From contig JAZLLH010000037.1 in assembly GCA_045598025.1 (NCBI GenBank), positions 1-50,860 of the forward strand: a DNA stretch of 50,860 bases, read 5' to 3'. Every line of letters starts with the position of its first letter. Positions within the stretch are counted from its first letter, which is position 1. The position numbers and the translations under genes were made by a program. Below the pieces are notes generated by a model. It saw only the letters and a program-made list of their open reading frames with translations. It ran no database searches and was not told where the DNA came from. Below, piece after piece: positions 41,270 through 49,867 of this stretch. Source of the stretch: UBA1195 sp045598025 (GTDB lineage: Bacteria > Bacteroidota > Bacteroidia > Bacteroidales > WCHB1-69).

Positions 41270-41674
41270 TTATCCTATTTTTTTTGTCATGGTTAGTTCG
41301 TTGCATCCGTCTGTGTAGGCATAGTGTATATCGTCCATCAGTTTTTTGCAGAGGAAGATGCCCAGACCACCCACGGGACGGTCTTCCGCGGCCGATGTGA
41401 TGTCCGGATCAGGTCTGTCCAATGGATTGAAGGGTACGCCACCATCTTTCAGCACGATACGCAATTGCAGTCCTTCGGCCTCCAATGCCGTATTTACTTC
41501 CAGCCATCCGATACCGCCTTCGTAGGCATAACGCACCACATTTTCAACAGCTTCCTCTACGGAAAGCCGGATTTTGAACTGTAATCCTTCATCGGAAGGA
41601 ATGTCCGGCGAAGCCATGATGCACTCGATGATTTCTCCGCATTTGTCTTTGATGGGATTGAAACGTTTTTTCAT
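41270..41674 (-). CDS. RsbW-like serine kinase / anti-sigma factor
   Basis: A 134-residue GHKL ATPase. The N-box SVEEAVENVVRYAY, the G1 box KDGGVPFNPLD and the G2 box VGGLGIFLCKKLMD are all visible, as in RsbW and SpoIIAB. It should phosphorylate the STAS protein encoded downstream (25 bases) and hold an unknown partner. It starts 8 bases after the phosphatase gene. Confidence 0.9.
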   Translation of the reverse strand: MKKRFNPIKDKCGEIIECIMASPDIPSDEGLQFKIRLSVEEAVENVVRYAYEGGIGWLEVNTALEAEGLQLRIVLKDGGVPFNPLDRPDPDITSAAEDRPVGGLGIFLCKKLMDDIHYAYTDGCNELTMTKKIG

Positions 41675-41682
41675 AGATTGTG

Positions 41683-43554
41683 TTATACAGTGAATGACAT
41701 GATGGTAATATCGTCGTTGGCTTCGTTTCCGGCCGTAAATTGCTTGACAGCGGAGTAAAGCCCCTCGACAAAATCTTTTTCCGAAATGCTCCGCTCGGTT
41801 TTCCCGGCCCAGGCCAGCAAGCGGTCGTCTCCGAAAAGTTCTTTTTCTCTGGTTTCGGCCTCGCTGACACCGTCCGTATAAATGAGCAGGCGGGTGCCGT
41901 TTTCCAGGTGCATGCGTTCGCCCTGATAGGGGAAATTCTCAATCAGACCGACAGCCAGATTGGCCTTGGCTTTCAGGTAATAGGCATCTGCCATGGGCGG
42001 AATGACGATGATGGGATTGTGTCCGGCATTGCAGTATTGGAAATCACCGGTCGCCAAATCGATCCGACCGACGAACATGGTGACAAACATATTGCTTTCG
42101 TTGCCTCCGGCCACGCTGTTGTTGATGTGGCTGATGACCTGTTCCATGCTGACATTCATGCTGGCGATGAAACGGAAAGCGGCCCGGGTAATGGCCATGA
42201 CCAAAGCGGCAGGGACACCTTTTCCGGATACGTCGCCGACAGCAAAATGAAGGGCATTGTCCATGATGAAGAAATCATACAGATCGCCTCCGACTTCTTT
42301 GGCCGGTTCCAAAAAGGCATACAACCGTTCCGGAAAATCCCGGGACAGCATGCCTTTCTGTATGCTTCGAGCCACATTCAGTTCGCTTTCCATGCGCTCG
42401 TTTTGGGCTGTTGTTGTCTTCAGTTCGGCAATATAGTTCGTCAGGGATTTCTGCATATAGCTGAACGAATCGTGCAACAGCTGCATTTCATCGTTGGTTC
42501 GGATTTCGGGCAGTTTGGCCTGGAAATTTCCTTTGGCCATGTTCAGGGCAGATACGGAGAGCTCGGTAATCGGCCGGGTCATGCGGCGGATGGTCCGGTA
42601 GCAGATGATGACCATCACCAACAGGCCGAACAGTCCGACCAGAATGAGCACGAGGTGCATCTGGCTCGAGCGCTGCAGCACATCCCTGTACTGACTGCTG
42701 ATGATGACATTCCATCCGTTTTGAAGGGCACCGTATATGGCAAAACTGATTTGTCTTTCACTGCGGAAACGGGTATATCCGTATTTTCCCTTGGACATAT
42801 CTTCGTACAGTTTCATGGCCCGTTGATCCTTGATGCCCGCTGTCAGTGAAGAGATGCTTTTTCCGCTCATTTCCCCATTGAGCACTTTCCCTTTCCGGCT
42901 GGTCATCATGGCATATGAATGCTCGTAGGGATGGATGGCCTCCATTCTTTTTTCTATCCATGTCAGGGGCACATCGGCCGTCAATACGGCAAACACCTTT
43001 CCGTTTTCGTCCCGGACAGGAATGCTGAAGGTCGACATCAGGTATTTACTGCCCCCATCGTCGTAATAGGGTTCGCTCCAATGGGCTTTCCCTGTTTCGT
43101 AAGCCACGGAGAACCATTCCATTTTAAAATAGTCGTATTGGTCACTGCCCAATTTCATGCGGCGGATTTCACCACTTTGCGGGTCTTTATAAGAGTAGGG
43201 AGCATAAAAACGCTGTCCCCCGGTCGGTTCTGCAAATGCCAGGGTGCTGCCCACAATGTAGGGAATTATTTCCACCAGCTGGGATGTAGCGTGATAGATG
43301 GCTTCTTCATCGTCACGGTGTTCCGTGGCGTACCAGGCGGTACTGTAGGTTGCCATTTCCACCATTTGGAGGTCTTTTTCTATATCGCTGATAGTTGCCT
43401 CCAGTATGTGTGTGGCGCTTTTGGTGGCTTCGTCCGCAATCAGCCCGTGTGACGAAACCGCCACAATGCTGAGTGCGATGATGAACAATATGGAAACAAT
43501 CAGCAATATGTTCAGACTAAGTCGTGCGGAAAAGGATTTACCCATAAATTTCAA
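41683..43554 (-). CDS. Membrane-anchored SpoIIE-type serine phosphatase with sensor and HAMP
   Basis: A 623-residue RsbU-like phosphatase. One membrane helix lies near residues 13-33. A periplasmic dCache-like sensor domain runs to about 295 (MSTFSIPVRDENGKVFAVLT is a typical Cache strand pair). A second helix, LVLILVGLFGLLVMVIICY, is followed by a HAMP domain, a short coiled coil and a PP2C/SpoIIE domain (about 395-623) with GGDLYDFF, VGDVSGKGVPAALVMA and LLIYTDGVSEA metal-binding motifs. It should dephosphorylate the STAS protein in response to a periplasmic signal. It starts four bases after the PrsW-like gene. Confidence 0.92.
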   Translation of the reverse strand: MKFMGKSFSARLSLNILLIVSILFIIALSIVAVSSHGLIADEATKSATHILEATISDIEKDLQMVEMATYSTAWYATEHRDDEEAIYHATSQLVEIIPYIVGSTLAFAEPTGGQRFYAPYSYKDPQSGEIRRMKLGSDQYDYFKMEWFSVAYETGKAHWSEPYYDDGGSKYLMSTFSIPVRDENGKVFAVLTADVPLTWIEKRMEAIHPYEHSYAMMTSRKGKVLNGEMSGKSISSLTAGIKDQRAMKLYEDMSKGKYGYTRFRSERQISFAIYGALQNGWNVIISSQYRDVLQRSSQMHLVLILVGLFGLLVMVIICYRTIRRMTRPITELSVSALNMAKGNFQAKLPEIRTNDEMQLLHDSFSYMQKSLTNYIAELKTTTAQNERMESELNVARSIQKGMLSRDFPERLYAFLEPAKEVGGDLYDFFIMDNALHFAVGDVSGKGVPAALVMAITRAAFRFIASMNVSMEQVISHINNSVAGGNESNMFVTMFVGRIDLATGDFQYCNAGHNPIIVIPPMADAYYLKAKANLAVGLIENFPYQGERMHLENGTRLLIYTDGVSEAETREKELFGDDRLLAWAGKTERSISEKDFVEGLYSAVKQFTAGNEANDDITIMSFTV

Positions 43555-43558
43555 TTTT

Positions 43559-44548
43559 TTAAATCAATTCATTAACAACCCATTGATCTACATCGTTGAT
43601 TTTAACGATGGGACGTATGGCCAGTTCGCCTACTTTCCCAATTCGTTTGCGTAGGGCTCTCATTTCTGCAATGCGGGCTTCGGACGAGGGAAGGGTACGT
43701 CGTGGCAGTCCGGCTTCCTTCAAAATCAGGTTGCTTTTGGCTGCAATGGAAAGTTCCAGAAATTCTTCCACATAGCAGCACATATCGAAAAACACTTCGG
43801 GATCAAAACGTTCCTTGAGGGTCATCAGGTACTCGCCGGCATGGGTTTGTCCCAATTCACCCCGCTTGATGCTTCCCAAAAGGGTGATTTCATTGTTGAT
43901 GCAATCGTCTACCCACTGATGGATGTATTTTTCGTTCTTGCGGAACAGTGCCCATTTGCTGAAAGCGAAGTAGACTGTCAGCAGAACTACCATTGCCAGT
44001 ACGGGCAGAGGTTCCAGCAGGTGTATGTAGTGGATAATCATTGCCAGCAGGAAAGCAAAATAAATCAGAAGAGGTGCATACCATCGGTTTCTCTGGCTGG
44101 CCTTGCTCTTTGCCATGACCAGCATCTGTGCCAAGGTGGAAGTACAGCCTATATGCAGCAGGGAAATGTCAAAATCTTCCAATAGAAGATGCCAGAAATG
44201 CACATCGCTCATACCGGAAAAGAGAATGCACTCTTCCAAAAGGGCGAAACCTGCTCCTGTGGCAGCTCCATAAATAGTTGAGTCTCCGCTCAATGCAATT
44301 TTTCCCGACCGGACCATGAAATAGATAATCAGACCTTTGGTCAGTTCCTGAAAAATCGTCAGGGAAAAAATATTTTCCGCATCCGGAAACAGAGCGAACA
44401 ATACATGGGATAAAACACAACAGAGAGCACCGCCTAATAGGGTCTGCAGCAATCTGTCCCAACGGGTCAGAGAAAATCCGTCCAATAGGAGGAGCAGTAA
44501 CAGAAACAGTCCTGGAGGAATCAGACACAGAAAAATGTATGCATTCAT
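43559..44548 (-). CDS. PrsW-like intramembrane protease family protein
   Basis: A 329-residue membrane protein with about seven helices in its first 215 residues and a cytoplasmic C-terminal tail of 115 residues. Motifs resemble the PrsW/CAAX-like glutamic protease family: IFQELTKGLIIYF (family E-E-x-x-K, here one E), GAGFALLEECILF (family GFxxxE) and LLHIGCTSTLAQML (family histidine). The changes make protease activity uncertain. In Bacillus, PrsW cleaves an anti-sigma factor; here it leads a partner-switching operon, so a role in signalling at the membrane is plausible. No promoter was found in the 43 bases between it and tRNA-Ala. Confidence 0.68.
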   Translation of the reverse strand: MNAYIFLCLIPPGLFLLLLLLLDGFSLTRWDRLLQTLLGGALCCVLSHVLFALFPDAENIFSLTIFQELTKGLIIYFMVRSGKIALSGDSTIYGAATGAGFALLEECILFSGMSDVHFWHLLLEDFDISLLHIGCTSTLAQMLVMAKSKASQRNRWYAPLLIYFAFLLAMIIHYIHLLEPLPVLAMVVLLTVYFAFSKWALFRKNEKYIHQWVDDCINNEITLLGSIKRGELGQTHAGEYLMTLKERFDPEVFFDMCCYVEEFLELSIAAKSNLILKEAGLPRRTLPSSEARIAEMRALRKRIGKVGELAIRPIVKINDVDQWVVNELI

Positions 44549-44591
44549 TTCCGATGTATATCCGTGAGGGAGGCTGATTATTTGTGTTTTG

Positions 44592-44664
44592 TGGAGAATA
44601 CGGGACTCGAACCCGTTACCTTTTGATTGCGAACCAAATGTTCTACCAGATGAACTAATTCCCC
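44592..44664 (-). tRNA. tRNA-Ala(CGC)
   Basis: A 73-base cloverleaf on the minus strand. The acceptor arms GGGGAAT/ATTCTCC include the G3-U70 wobble pair, the identity mark of alanine tRNA. The D-stem is GTTC/GAAC. The anticodon stem TTTGG/TCAAA encloses TTCGCAA, giving anticodon CGC. The T-arm is ACGGG-TTCGAGT-CCCGT, discriminator A, and no CCA is encoded. It lies 11 bases after the pckA stop. Confidence 0.93.
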
Positions 44665-44675
44665 ATCGGCTCTGC

Positions 44676-46295
44676 CTATTGCAGCGGGCCAGCCGCTATT
44701 AGGCGTTTGCCTTCTTCATTATCTGTGAAGTTTTCGAAATTCTTAACAAAGGACTGGGCCAACTCCATGGCTTTTTTGTCGTATGCAGCCTTGTCTTCCC
44801 AGGTGTTGCGCGGATTCAGAATCGAGGATTCTATGCCCGGCATGGCCTTCGGAATCCACAAGCCGAAAGGCTGGATGCATTCAAAATCACACTGCTCAAT
44901 TTCTCCGCTGTGAATGGCTTTGATGATGGCGCGGGTGATGGACAGGCTCATGCGTTTGCCCACGCCGTAGGCTCCTCCGGACCAACCTGTGTTGATCAGA
45001 TAGGCGTGGCTGCCGTGTTCCTTCATTTTTTCAGCCAGACGTTTGGCATAAACTGTCGGATGAAGCAGCAGGAAAGGAGCTCCGAATGCCGATGAGAAGG
45101 TCGGCTGAGGTTCCTTGACGCCCCGTTCCGTTCCGGCCAGTTTGGCAGTATAGCCACTCAGGAAATAGTACATCGTCTGATCTTCCGTCAGGCGGGCTAC
45201 CGGAGGCAGAATGCCGAATGCATCCGCGGTAAGGAAGATGATGTTTTTCGGATGTGTTCCTTTGGAAACCGGTTTTACAATGTTGTTGATATGGTAAATC
45301 GGGTAGGAAACACGCGTGTTTTCCGTTTTGCTGTCATCGTCGAAATCCGGTTCACCCTTTTCGTTTACAACCACATTTTCCAAAAGGGCATCCCTGCGGA
45401 TAGCAGCGTAGATGTCGGGTTCCTGTTCTTTGCTCAGATGAATACACTTGGCATAGCATCCTCCTTCAAAATTGAAGACGCCGTCGTTGTCCCAACCGTG
45501 TTCGTCGTCTCCGATGAGAGAACGCTCCGGATCCGCGGACAGGGTGGTTTTGCCGGTGCCGGACAAACCGAAGAACAAAGCAGTGTCACCGTCTTTTCCC
45601 TGATTTGCGGAGCAGTGCATGGCGGCCATGCCTTTCAGGGGCAGGAAATAGTTCATGATGGAGAAGAATCCTTTCTTGATTTCTCCACCATACCAGGTAC
45701 CGCCGACTACGGCCATGCGATCGGTGATATTGAAAGCTACGTAAACCTCGCTGTTCAGGCCGTCCGCTTTCCAATCGGGATTGGTCGTCTTGCAGGCGTT
45801 GAGCATGACGAAGTCCGGCTCAAAGTTCTTGAGTTCTTCTTCTGTCGGACGGATGAACATGTTTTTCACGAAATGCGCCTGCCAGGCCACTTCGGAAATG
45901 ACCCGGATTTTCAGACGGGTATTCTCGTTGGCGCCGCAGTAGGCATCCGTTACATATAATTTCTTATTGCTGAGCTGTTTTTGGCTGATTTTCAAAAGTT
46001 TGTTCCAAACCTCGGGTGAAAGGGGCTTGTTGTCGGAACCCTTGCGGTTCGGGCCGGCCCACCATACGTTGTTTTCGGTGTTGGCATCGCGGACAATGTA
46101 TTTGTCTTTGGGCGAACGGCCGGTAAAAATACCCGTATTCACATTGACGGCACCCAAAGTGGTGTCTACACCGACTTCATATCCTTCCAAATCGGGAGCT
46201 GTTTCATGTTTGTAGAGCTCTTCATAGGATATGTTGTGGAATATGTCCAGCGTGCCGCTGATTCCGTACTTGCTCAAATCCAAATTTTTGTCCAT
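44676..46295 (-). CDS. pckA: Phosphoenolpyruvate carboxykinase (ATP)
   Basis: A 539-residue ATP-dependent PEP carboxykinase. The P-loop FGLSGTGKTTLSADP is at about 242-256, the substrate arginine lies in GIFTGRSPKDKYIVRD, and the metal-binding region DDEHGWDND follows. In anaerobic Bacteroidales it usually runs toward oxaloacetate, fixing CO2 and making ATP on the way to succinate and propionate. The frame is open 20 codons upstream, but the start at 46293-46295 is used because the longer one overlaps a -7 box. tRNA-Ala follows after 11 bases with no terminator between. Confidence 0.96.
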   Translation of the reverse strand: MDKNLDLSKYGISGTLDIFHNISYEELYKHETAPDLEGYEVGVDTTLGAVNVNTGIFTGRSPKDKYIVRDANTENNVWWAGPNRKGSDNKPLSPEVWNKLLKISQKQLSNKKLYVTDAYCGANENTRLKIRVISEVAWQAHFVKNMFIRPTEEELKNFEPDFVMLNACKTTNPDWKADGLNSEVYVAFNITDRMAVVGGTWYGGEIKKGFFSIMNYFLPLKGMAAMHCSANQGKDGDTALFFGLSGTGKTTLSADPERSLIGDDEHGWDNDGVFNFEGGCYAKCIHLSKEQEPDIYAAIRRDALLENVVVNEKGEPDFDDDSKTENTRVSYPIYHINNIVKPVSKGTHPKNIIFLTADAFGILPPVARLTEDQTMYYFLSGYTAKLAGTERGVKEPQPTFSSAFGAPFLLLHPTVYAKRLAEKMKEHGSHAYLINTGWSGGAYGVGKRMSLSITRAIIKAIHSGEIEQCDFECIQPFGLWIPKAMPGIESSILNPRNTWEDKAAYDKKAMELAQSFVKNFENFTDNEEGKRLIAAGPLQ

Positions 46296-46352
46296 TTTAT
46301 CTTTGTTTTTGTTTGCCCGGGCCGCATTCCTCTTGGCCCGTAAATCAATTGG

Positions 46353-46360
46353 CAAAAGTA
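46353..46360 (-). promoter_or_regulatory. -7 promoter element (TACTTTTG) for pckA
   Basis: An exact TAnnTTTG match on the minus strand, 58 bases upstream of the chosen pckA start. Confidence 0.68.
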
Positions 46361-46400
46361 GTCATTTTTTCAATACGAATTGAAATTGTCCGAATATTTT

Positions 46401-47075
46401 TTACATTTCTTTGCCTTGAACAACAATGACTATTTCCCCTTTGATGTCCTTTTCGGAAAAATAGTGCTCTATTTCTGCCAGCGTGCCGCGTCGGCTTTCT
46501 TCGTGAATCTTCGTCAATTCACGGCAAATGCATGCCTGGCGTTCGGGACCGCAGGACTCGGCCAACTGTCCCAGCGTCTTGAGCAGACGATGAGGAGATT
46601 CGTACAGTACGAAGGTTTCTTCCAGTTGTGCCAGCCGCGTAATCGCAGTCTGACGGCCTTTCTTGTGGGGCAGAAAACCATAGAAGTAAAAACGGTCACA
46701 GGGCAGACCTGAATCCACCAGAGCGGTTACGAAGGCCGATGCTCCGGGCAGGCATTCCACCGGAATGTCCTTGCGGACACACTCCCTGACCAAGAGGAAA
46801 CCGGGGTCGGAAATGCCTGGCATGCCGGCATCGCTCACCAGAGCAACGGATTCTCTGCTTTCAATCATGTGCAGATAGGAGTCCAGCTGCTCGTGTTCGT
46901 TGAATTTGTGATAAGGAAGACAGGTAGTGGTTATATTGTAGTGTGTCAGCAGGTTGCGGGTAGTCCGGGTGTCTTCCGAAAGAATGCAGTCTGCTTCCTT
47001 CAGTATCCGTAGGGCCCGAAGGGTGATATCCTCCAGATTGCCGATAGGGGTGGGTACGATGTAGAGTTTGCCCAT
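46401..47075 (-). CDS. rsmI: 16S rRNA 2'-O-methyltransferase (C1402) RsmI
   Basis: A 224-residue tetrapyrrole-methylase-fold enzyme. It begins LYIVPTPIGNLEDITLRAL, followed by LSEDTRTTRNLL and SDAGMPGISDPGFLLV, all RsmI signatures. It methylates the ribose of C1402 in the 16S rRNA P-site region using SAM. The length is slightly short of the E. coli protein because the C-terminal extension is missing, as often in this phylum. It follows the M28 peptidase gene by 15 bases. Confidence 0.95.
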   Translation of the reverse strand: MGKLYIVPTPIGNLEDITLRALRILKEADCILSEDTRTTRNLLTHYNITTTCLPYHKFNEHEQLDSYLHMIESRESVALVSDAGMPGISDPGFLLVRECVRKDIPVECLPGASAFVTALVDSGLPCDRFYFYGFLPHKKGRQTAITRLAQLEETFVLYESPHRLLKTLGQLAESCGPERQACICRELTKIHEESRRGTLAEIEHYFSEKDIKGEIVIVVQGKEM

Positions 47076-47090
47076 GGCTTTTGTCTCGGT

Positions 47091-48419
47091 TTATTGAATG
47101 CTAGGTTCGGTGGGGACGACCCGCTGTGTGTCGATATAGTCGGTCAGCAGGCGGAAAAGACCGCTGTAATTGCCCATACTCATATCTTCCAATACGTCGT
47201 ATCGGCTGTGATAACGTCCGGAATGTCCCATACCGTAGATGAAAAAAGTTTTGCAGCCTTTTTTGAAATAGGGATAGTGGTCGCTGTTGGCCGTTGCCTT
47301 GCGCGGATTTACTTTGGTCAGGTAGTGTTTTTCCTCGTTGATGCGGGTCAGGATGTCAAAATCTTTCTGAAAGGAGGGGGCGCAGACCACGGTGATGCCC
47401 TCTTCATTGGTGCCTACCATATCCAGGTTGATGAGCATCTTGATGTTTTCCAGCGGGAAAAGCGGGTGCTCGCTGTTGTAGAAAGAACCCAGCAACCCCA
47501 CTTCCTCTCCGGTAAACAGCAGGAAAGCGATGGAGTAGTCCGGCCGGTTTTCCGGAAGACTGTAGTGCCGGGCCAGGTCCATGACCATGGCCGTGCCGCT
47601 GGCATTGTCATTGGCTCCGAAAAAGGTGTAGTTGTTGCCGAATTTGCCCAGGTGGTCATAGTGACCTGAAAATACGAAGAAGGAGTCCGGACAGGTTTTT
47701 CCTTCGATGAAAGCGCAGATGTTCTGGCTGTGGTATTCTTTTTCAAACCGCTGGTCCAGCGCGATGTCCACTTGTTTCGGCATTTTTTTCAGCGCGTTTT
47801 TGCAAACGTTGATGACGGTATGCTCTTTGGGATATTGTCCGAAACCGATGTGCCATCCCGGCAATTTCTCACTGACGAGGATGTACCCCAGTGCATGCAG
47901 GTCGTTGTTGGAAGCGCACTGGTTGACGGCTTTCAGCAGGGCGTTCTGTGCGGAATCCTTGGAATCCAGTCCGCTGATATCTATGCAGACGAAAAGGTTT
48001 CGGTAGGCGTTTCCCGAGGCAGCAAGAACTTCTTCCAGATTTTCTGTCTTCAGGGTCTTGACTTTGAAACTGCCTTTCAGACCACGGGAGTATGCTGCAA
48101 ACTGCACATTGTCGAAGAGTTGCAGGGAAGAGTCTTGTGTGTCAAAGCGGATGCAGGCCTCTCCTTCAAAAAGGTTCATGGCCATGGGTACCGTTTGAAA
48201 ATAACTGCTGTTCCAGTTTTTCAAACCCAGGCGTTGCATTTCGGCAACCAACTGGTCGGCGGCGATACGGTCACCGCTGAAGGAGTAACCTCGGCCACGG
48301 CATTCTTCTGAGGCTAATAGTTTTACCAAATTTCTGTAATAAAGGCTATCTTGGGCAAAAAGCCCATAGGAGGCCGCCATGCAGGCGAAAAATGTCAGAT
48401 AAACGGTCAGGCGTTTCAT
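47091..48419 (-). CDS. M28-family zinc peptidase, exported
   Basis: A 442-residue peptidase with a signal peptide (residues 1-22, ending YGLFAQ). The co-catalytic zinc ligands are visible: H and D in FSGHYDHLG and ANDNASGTAMVMDLA, the EE pair in LFTGEEVGLLGS, D in LINLDMVGTN, and the last H in ANSDHYPYF. It should trim N-terminal residues from peptides (aminopeptidase type) in the periplasm. The gene is divergent from the aldo/keto-reductase-like gene, with a 14-base palindrome between them. Confidence 0.9.
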   Translation of the reverse strand: MKRLTVYLTFFACMAASYGLFAQDSLYYRNLVKLLASEECRGRGYSFSGDRIAADQLVAEMQRLGLKNWNSSYFQTVPMAMNLFEGEACIRFDTQDSSLQLFDNVQFAAYSRGLKGSFKVKTLKTENLEEVLAASGNAYRNLFVCIDISGLDSKDSAQNALLKAVNQCASNNDLHALGYILVSEKLPGWHIGFGQYPKEHTVINVCKNALKKMPKQVDIALDQRFEKEYHSQNICAFIEGKTCPDSFFVFSGHYDHLGKFGNNYTFFGANDNASGTAMVMDLARHYSLPENRPDYSIAFLLFTGEEVGLLGSFYNSEHPLFPLENIKMLINLDMVGTNEEGITVVCAPSFQKDFDILTRINEEKHYLTKVNPRKATANSDHYPYFKKGCKTFFIYGMGHSGRYHSRYDVLEDMSMGNYSGLFRLLTDYIDTQRVVPTEPSIQ

Positions 48420-48470
48420 GTCAAAATGATAAAATCATACAAAATACAGATTGCAAAAGTCCTAAAAAAT

Positions 48471-48484
48471 CGCTTACGTAAGCG
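48471..48484. repeat. Perfect palindrome in a divergent promoter region
   Basis: CGCTTACGTAAGCG, a 14-base perfect palindrome about midway between the M28 peptidase and aldo/keto reductase starts. It could be an operator for a dimeric repressor or activator acting on both genes. Confidence 0.5.
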
Positions 48485-48544
48485 CCTTGTATGCAATTTT
48501 TTTTTTGCAGGCTCAAAAGTCAGGCCGCATATTGCTTTTTTGTC

Positions 48545-48552
48545 TACTTTTG
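48545..48552 (+). promoter_or_regulatory. -7 promoter element (TACTTTTG) for the aldo/keto-reductase-like gene
   Basis: An exact TAnnTTTG match, 26 bases before the ATG at 48579, which supports that start over the longer open frame. Confidence 0.66.
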
Positions 48553-48578
48553 CACCCTCAAATTTAATATCTGTCAGT

Positions 48579-49799
48579 ATGAAAAGAATGGGCGTATTTT
48601 TGCTGTCTGCCGCCTTGTTGTGCGTGGCCTGCAGACACAAACAGGAAACAGTGGAAAACAACATGACGTATGCCTCTTTGGGCAGCACCGGGCTGGAAGT
48701 CGGAGAAATCGGTATAGGCTGTGCCGCTTTCGGCAAAATGGACACTGCTCAGGCACGGGCTTTCATGGACGTGGCATTGGACAGCGGAGTCAATTACATT
48801 GATATTTATGATGCGAATCCGGTGGTTCGAGGCAATATAGGGTATGCACTGCAGGGCCGCAGAGACCGCATGATTATTCAGGGTCACATCGGCTGTTACT
48901 GGAACGGCAGCAGTTACGAACGCACTCTGGATGCGGATAAGGCCAAGCAGGGATTCGAAGACCTGCTCAGCCTTTTGAAGACCGATCACATTGAAGTGGG
49001 AATGATTCATATCGCGGACAGCCCTCAAGTGTGGGACAGCATCATTCACAGTCCTTTCATGGATTATGTGCGTCAGTTGAAAGCCGAAGGGAAAATCCAG
49101 CACATCGGCATGAGCAGCCATAATGCGGATGCCGCTTTGGCCGCAGCCAAAAGCGGACTGGTCGAAGTAATCATGTTCAGCATGAATCCGGCTTACGACC
49201 GCTTGCCTGCCGATGCCAATCCCTGGGATACGGCCAGCTATCGCCGCATGTCGGCCGGAATTGATCCCGTCCGCATGGAATTGTATGACTATTGTGCCAC
49301 CCACCGTATTGCCGTGGTGGCTATGAAGGCTTTCGGTTCCGGAGGCGGCCGTCTTTTGCGTGCGGAAGATTCTCCGCTCGGTTACGCTTTGACCCCGGTG
49401 CAGTGCCTGGGTTATGTGTTGGCTAAGCCTTGTGTGTCCACCGTGGTGTGCGGAGCCTGTACGATAGAAGAACTGAAAGCGGATCTGGCCTATCTGTCCG
49501 CATCGGAAGCCGACAAGGAAATCAAGGCCGGTACAGCATCGGTCAAGGGTGATGGAGACTGCACCTACTGCAACCATTGCGCTCCCTGTCCGGTCGGTAT
49601 TGATATAGCCAAAGTCAACCGTCTGTTGGATGAAGCCAAAAAGCACGAAACCGTGCCGCCTGAAGTCATGGCGGAATACAAGGCTATGGAACACAAAGCC
49701 GGTGAATGCCGCGATTGCGGAGCCTGCGAATCCCGTTGTCCTTTTGATGTCCCGGTGAGGGAACGGATGCACGAAGCGGCTGCTGTATTCGGTGAATAA
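48579..49799 (+). CDS. Aldo/keto-reductase-like lipoprotein with 4Fe-4S C-terminus
   Basis: A 406-residue protein. It begins with a lipoprotein-type signal (VFLLSAALLCVAC, cysteine 18), followed by an aldo/keto reductase barrel from about residue 29 (MTYASLGSTGLEVGEIGIG). The C-terminal 60 residues carry two cysteine motifs, CTYCNHCAPCP and CRDCGACESRCPFDV, of a bacterial ferredoxin. This is the COG1453 type. Of the usual catalytic tetrad, D75 and H144 are recognisable, but the tyrosine position reads N80 and the lysine strand reads IIQGHIG with no lysine, so normal NADPH-dependent reduction is doubtful. The start at 48579 follows a -7 box. The DUF481 gene lies 68 bases downstream. Confidence 0.83.
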   Translation: MKRMGVFLLSAALLCVACRHKQETVENNMTYASLGSTGLEVGEIGIGCAAFGKMDTAQARAFMDVALDSGVNYIDIYDANPVVRGNIGYALQGRRDRMIIQGHIGCYWNGSSYERTLDADKAKQGFEDLLSLLKTDHIEVGMIHIADSPQVWDSIIHSPFMDYVRQLKAEGKIQHIGMSSHNADAALAAAKSGLVEVIMFSMNPAYDRLPADANPWDTASYRRMSAGIDPVRMELYDYCATHRIAVVAMKAFGSGGGRLLRAEDSPLGYALTPVQCLGYVLAKPCVSTVVCGACTIEELKADLAYLSASEADKEIKAGTASVKGDGDCTYCNHCAPCPVGIDIAKVNRLLDEAKKHETVPPEVMAEYKAMEHKAGECRDCGACESRCPFDVPVRERMHEAAAVFGE

Positions 49800-49867
49800 G
49801 ATAATGAAAATCCGTCGCATACATTGGAAATGATAATCTTTTAACATAAAAAATAAATTCAAGGAAA

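Noticed and set aside
46296..46355. Longer start for pckA at 46355
   Set aside because: That codon overlaps the TACTTTTG box at 46353-46360, and the extra 20 residues are not typical of the family.
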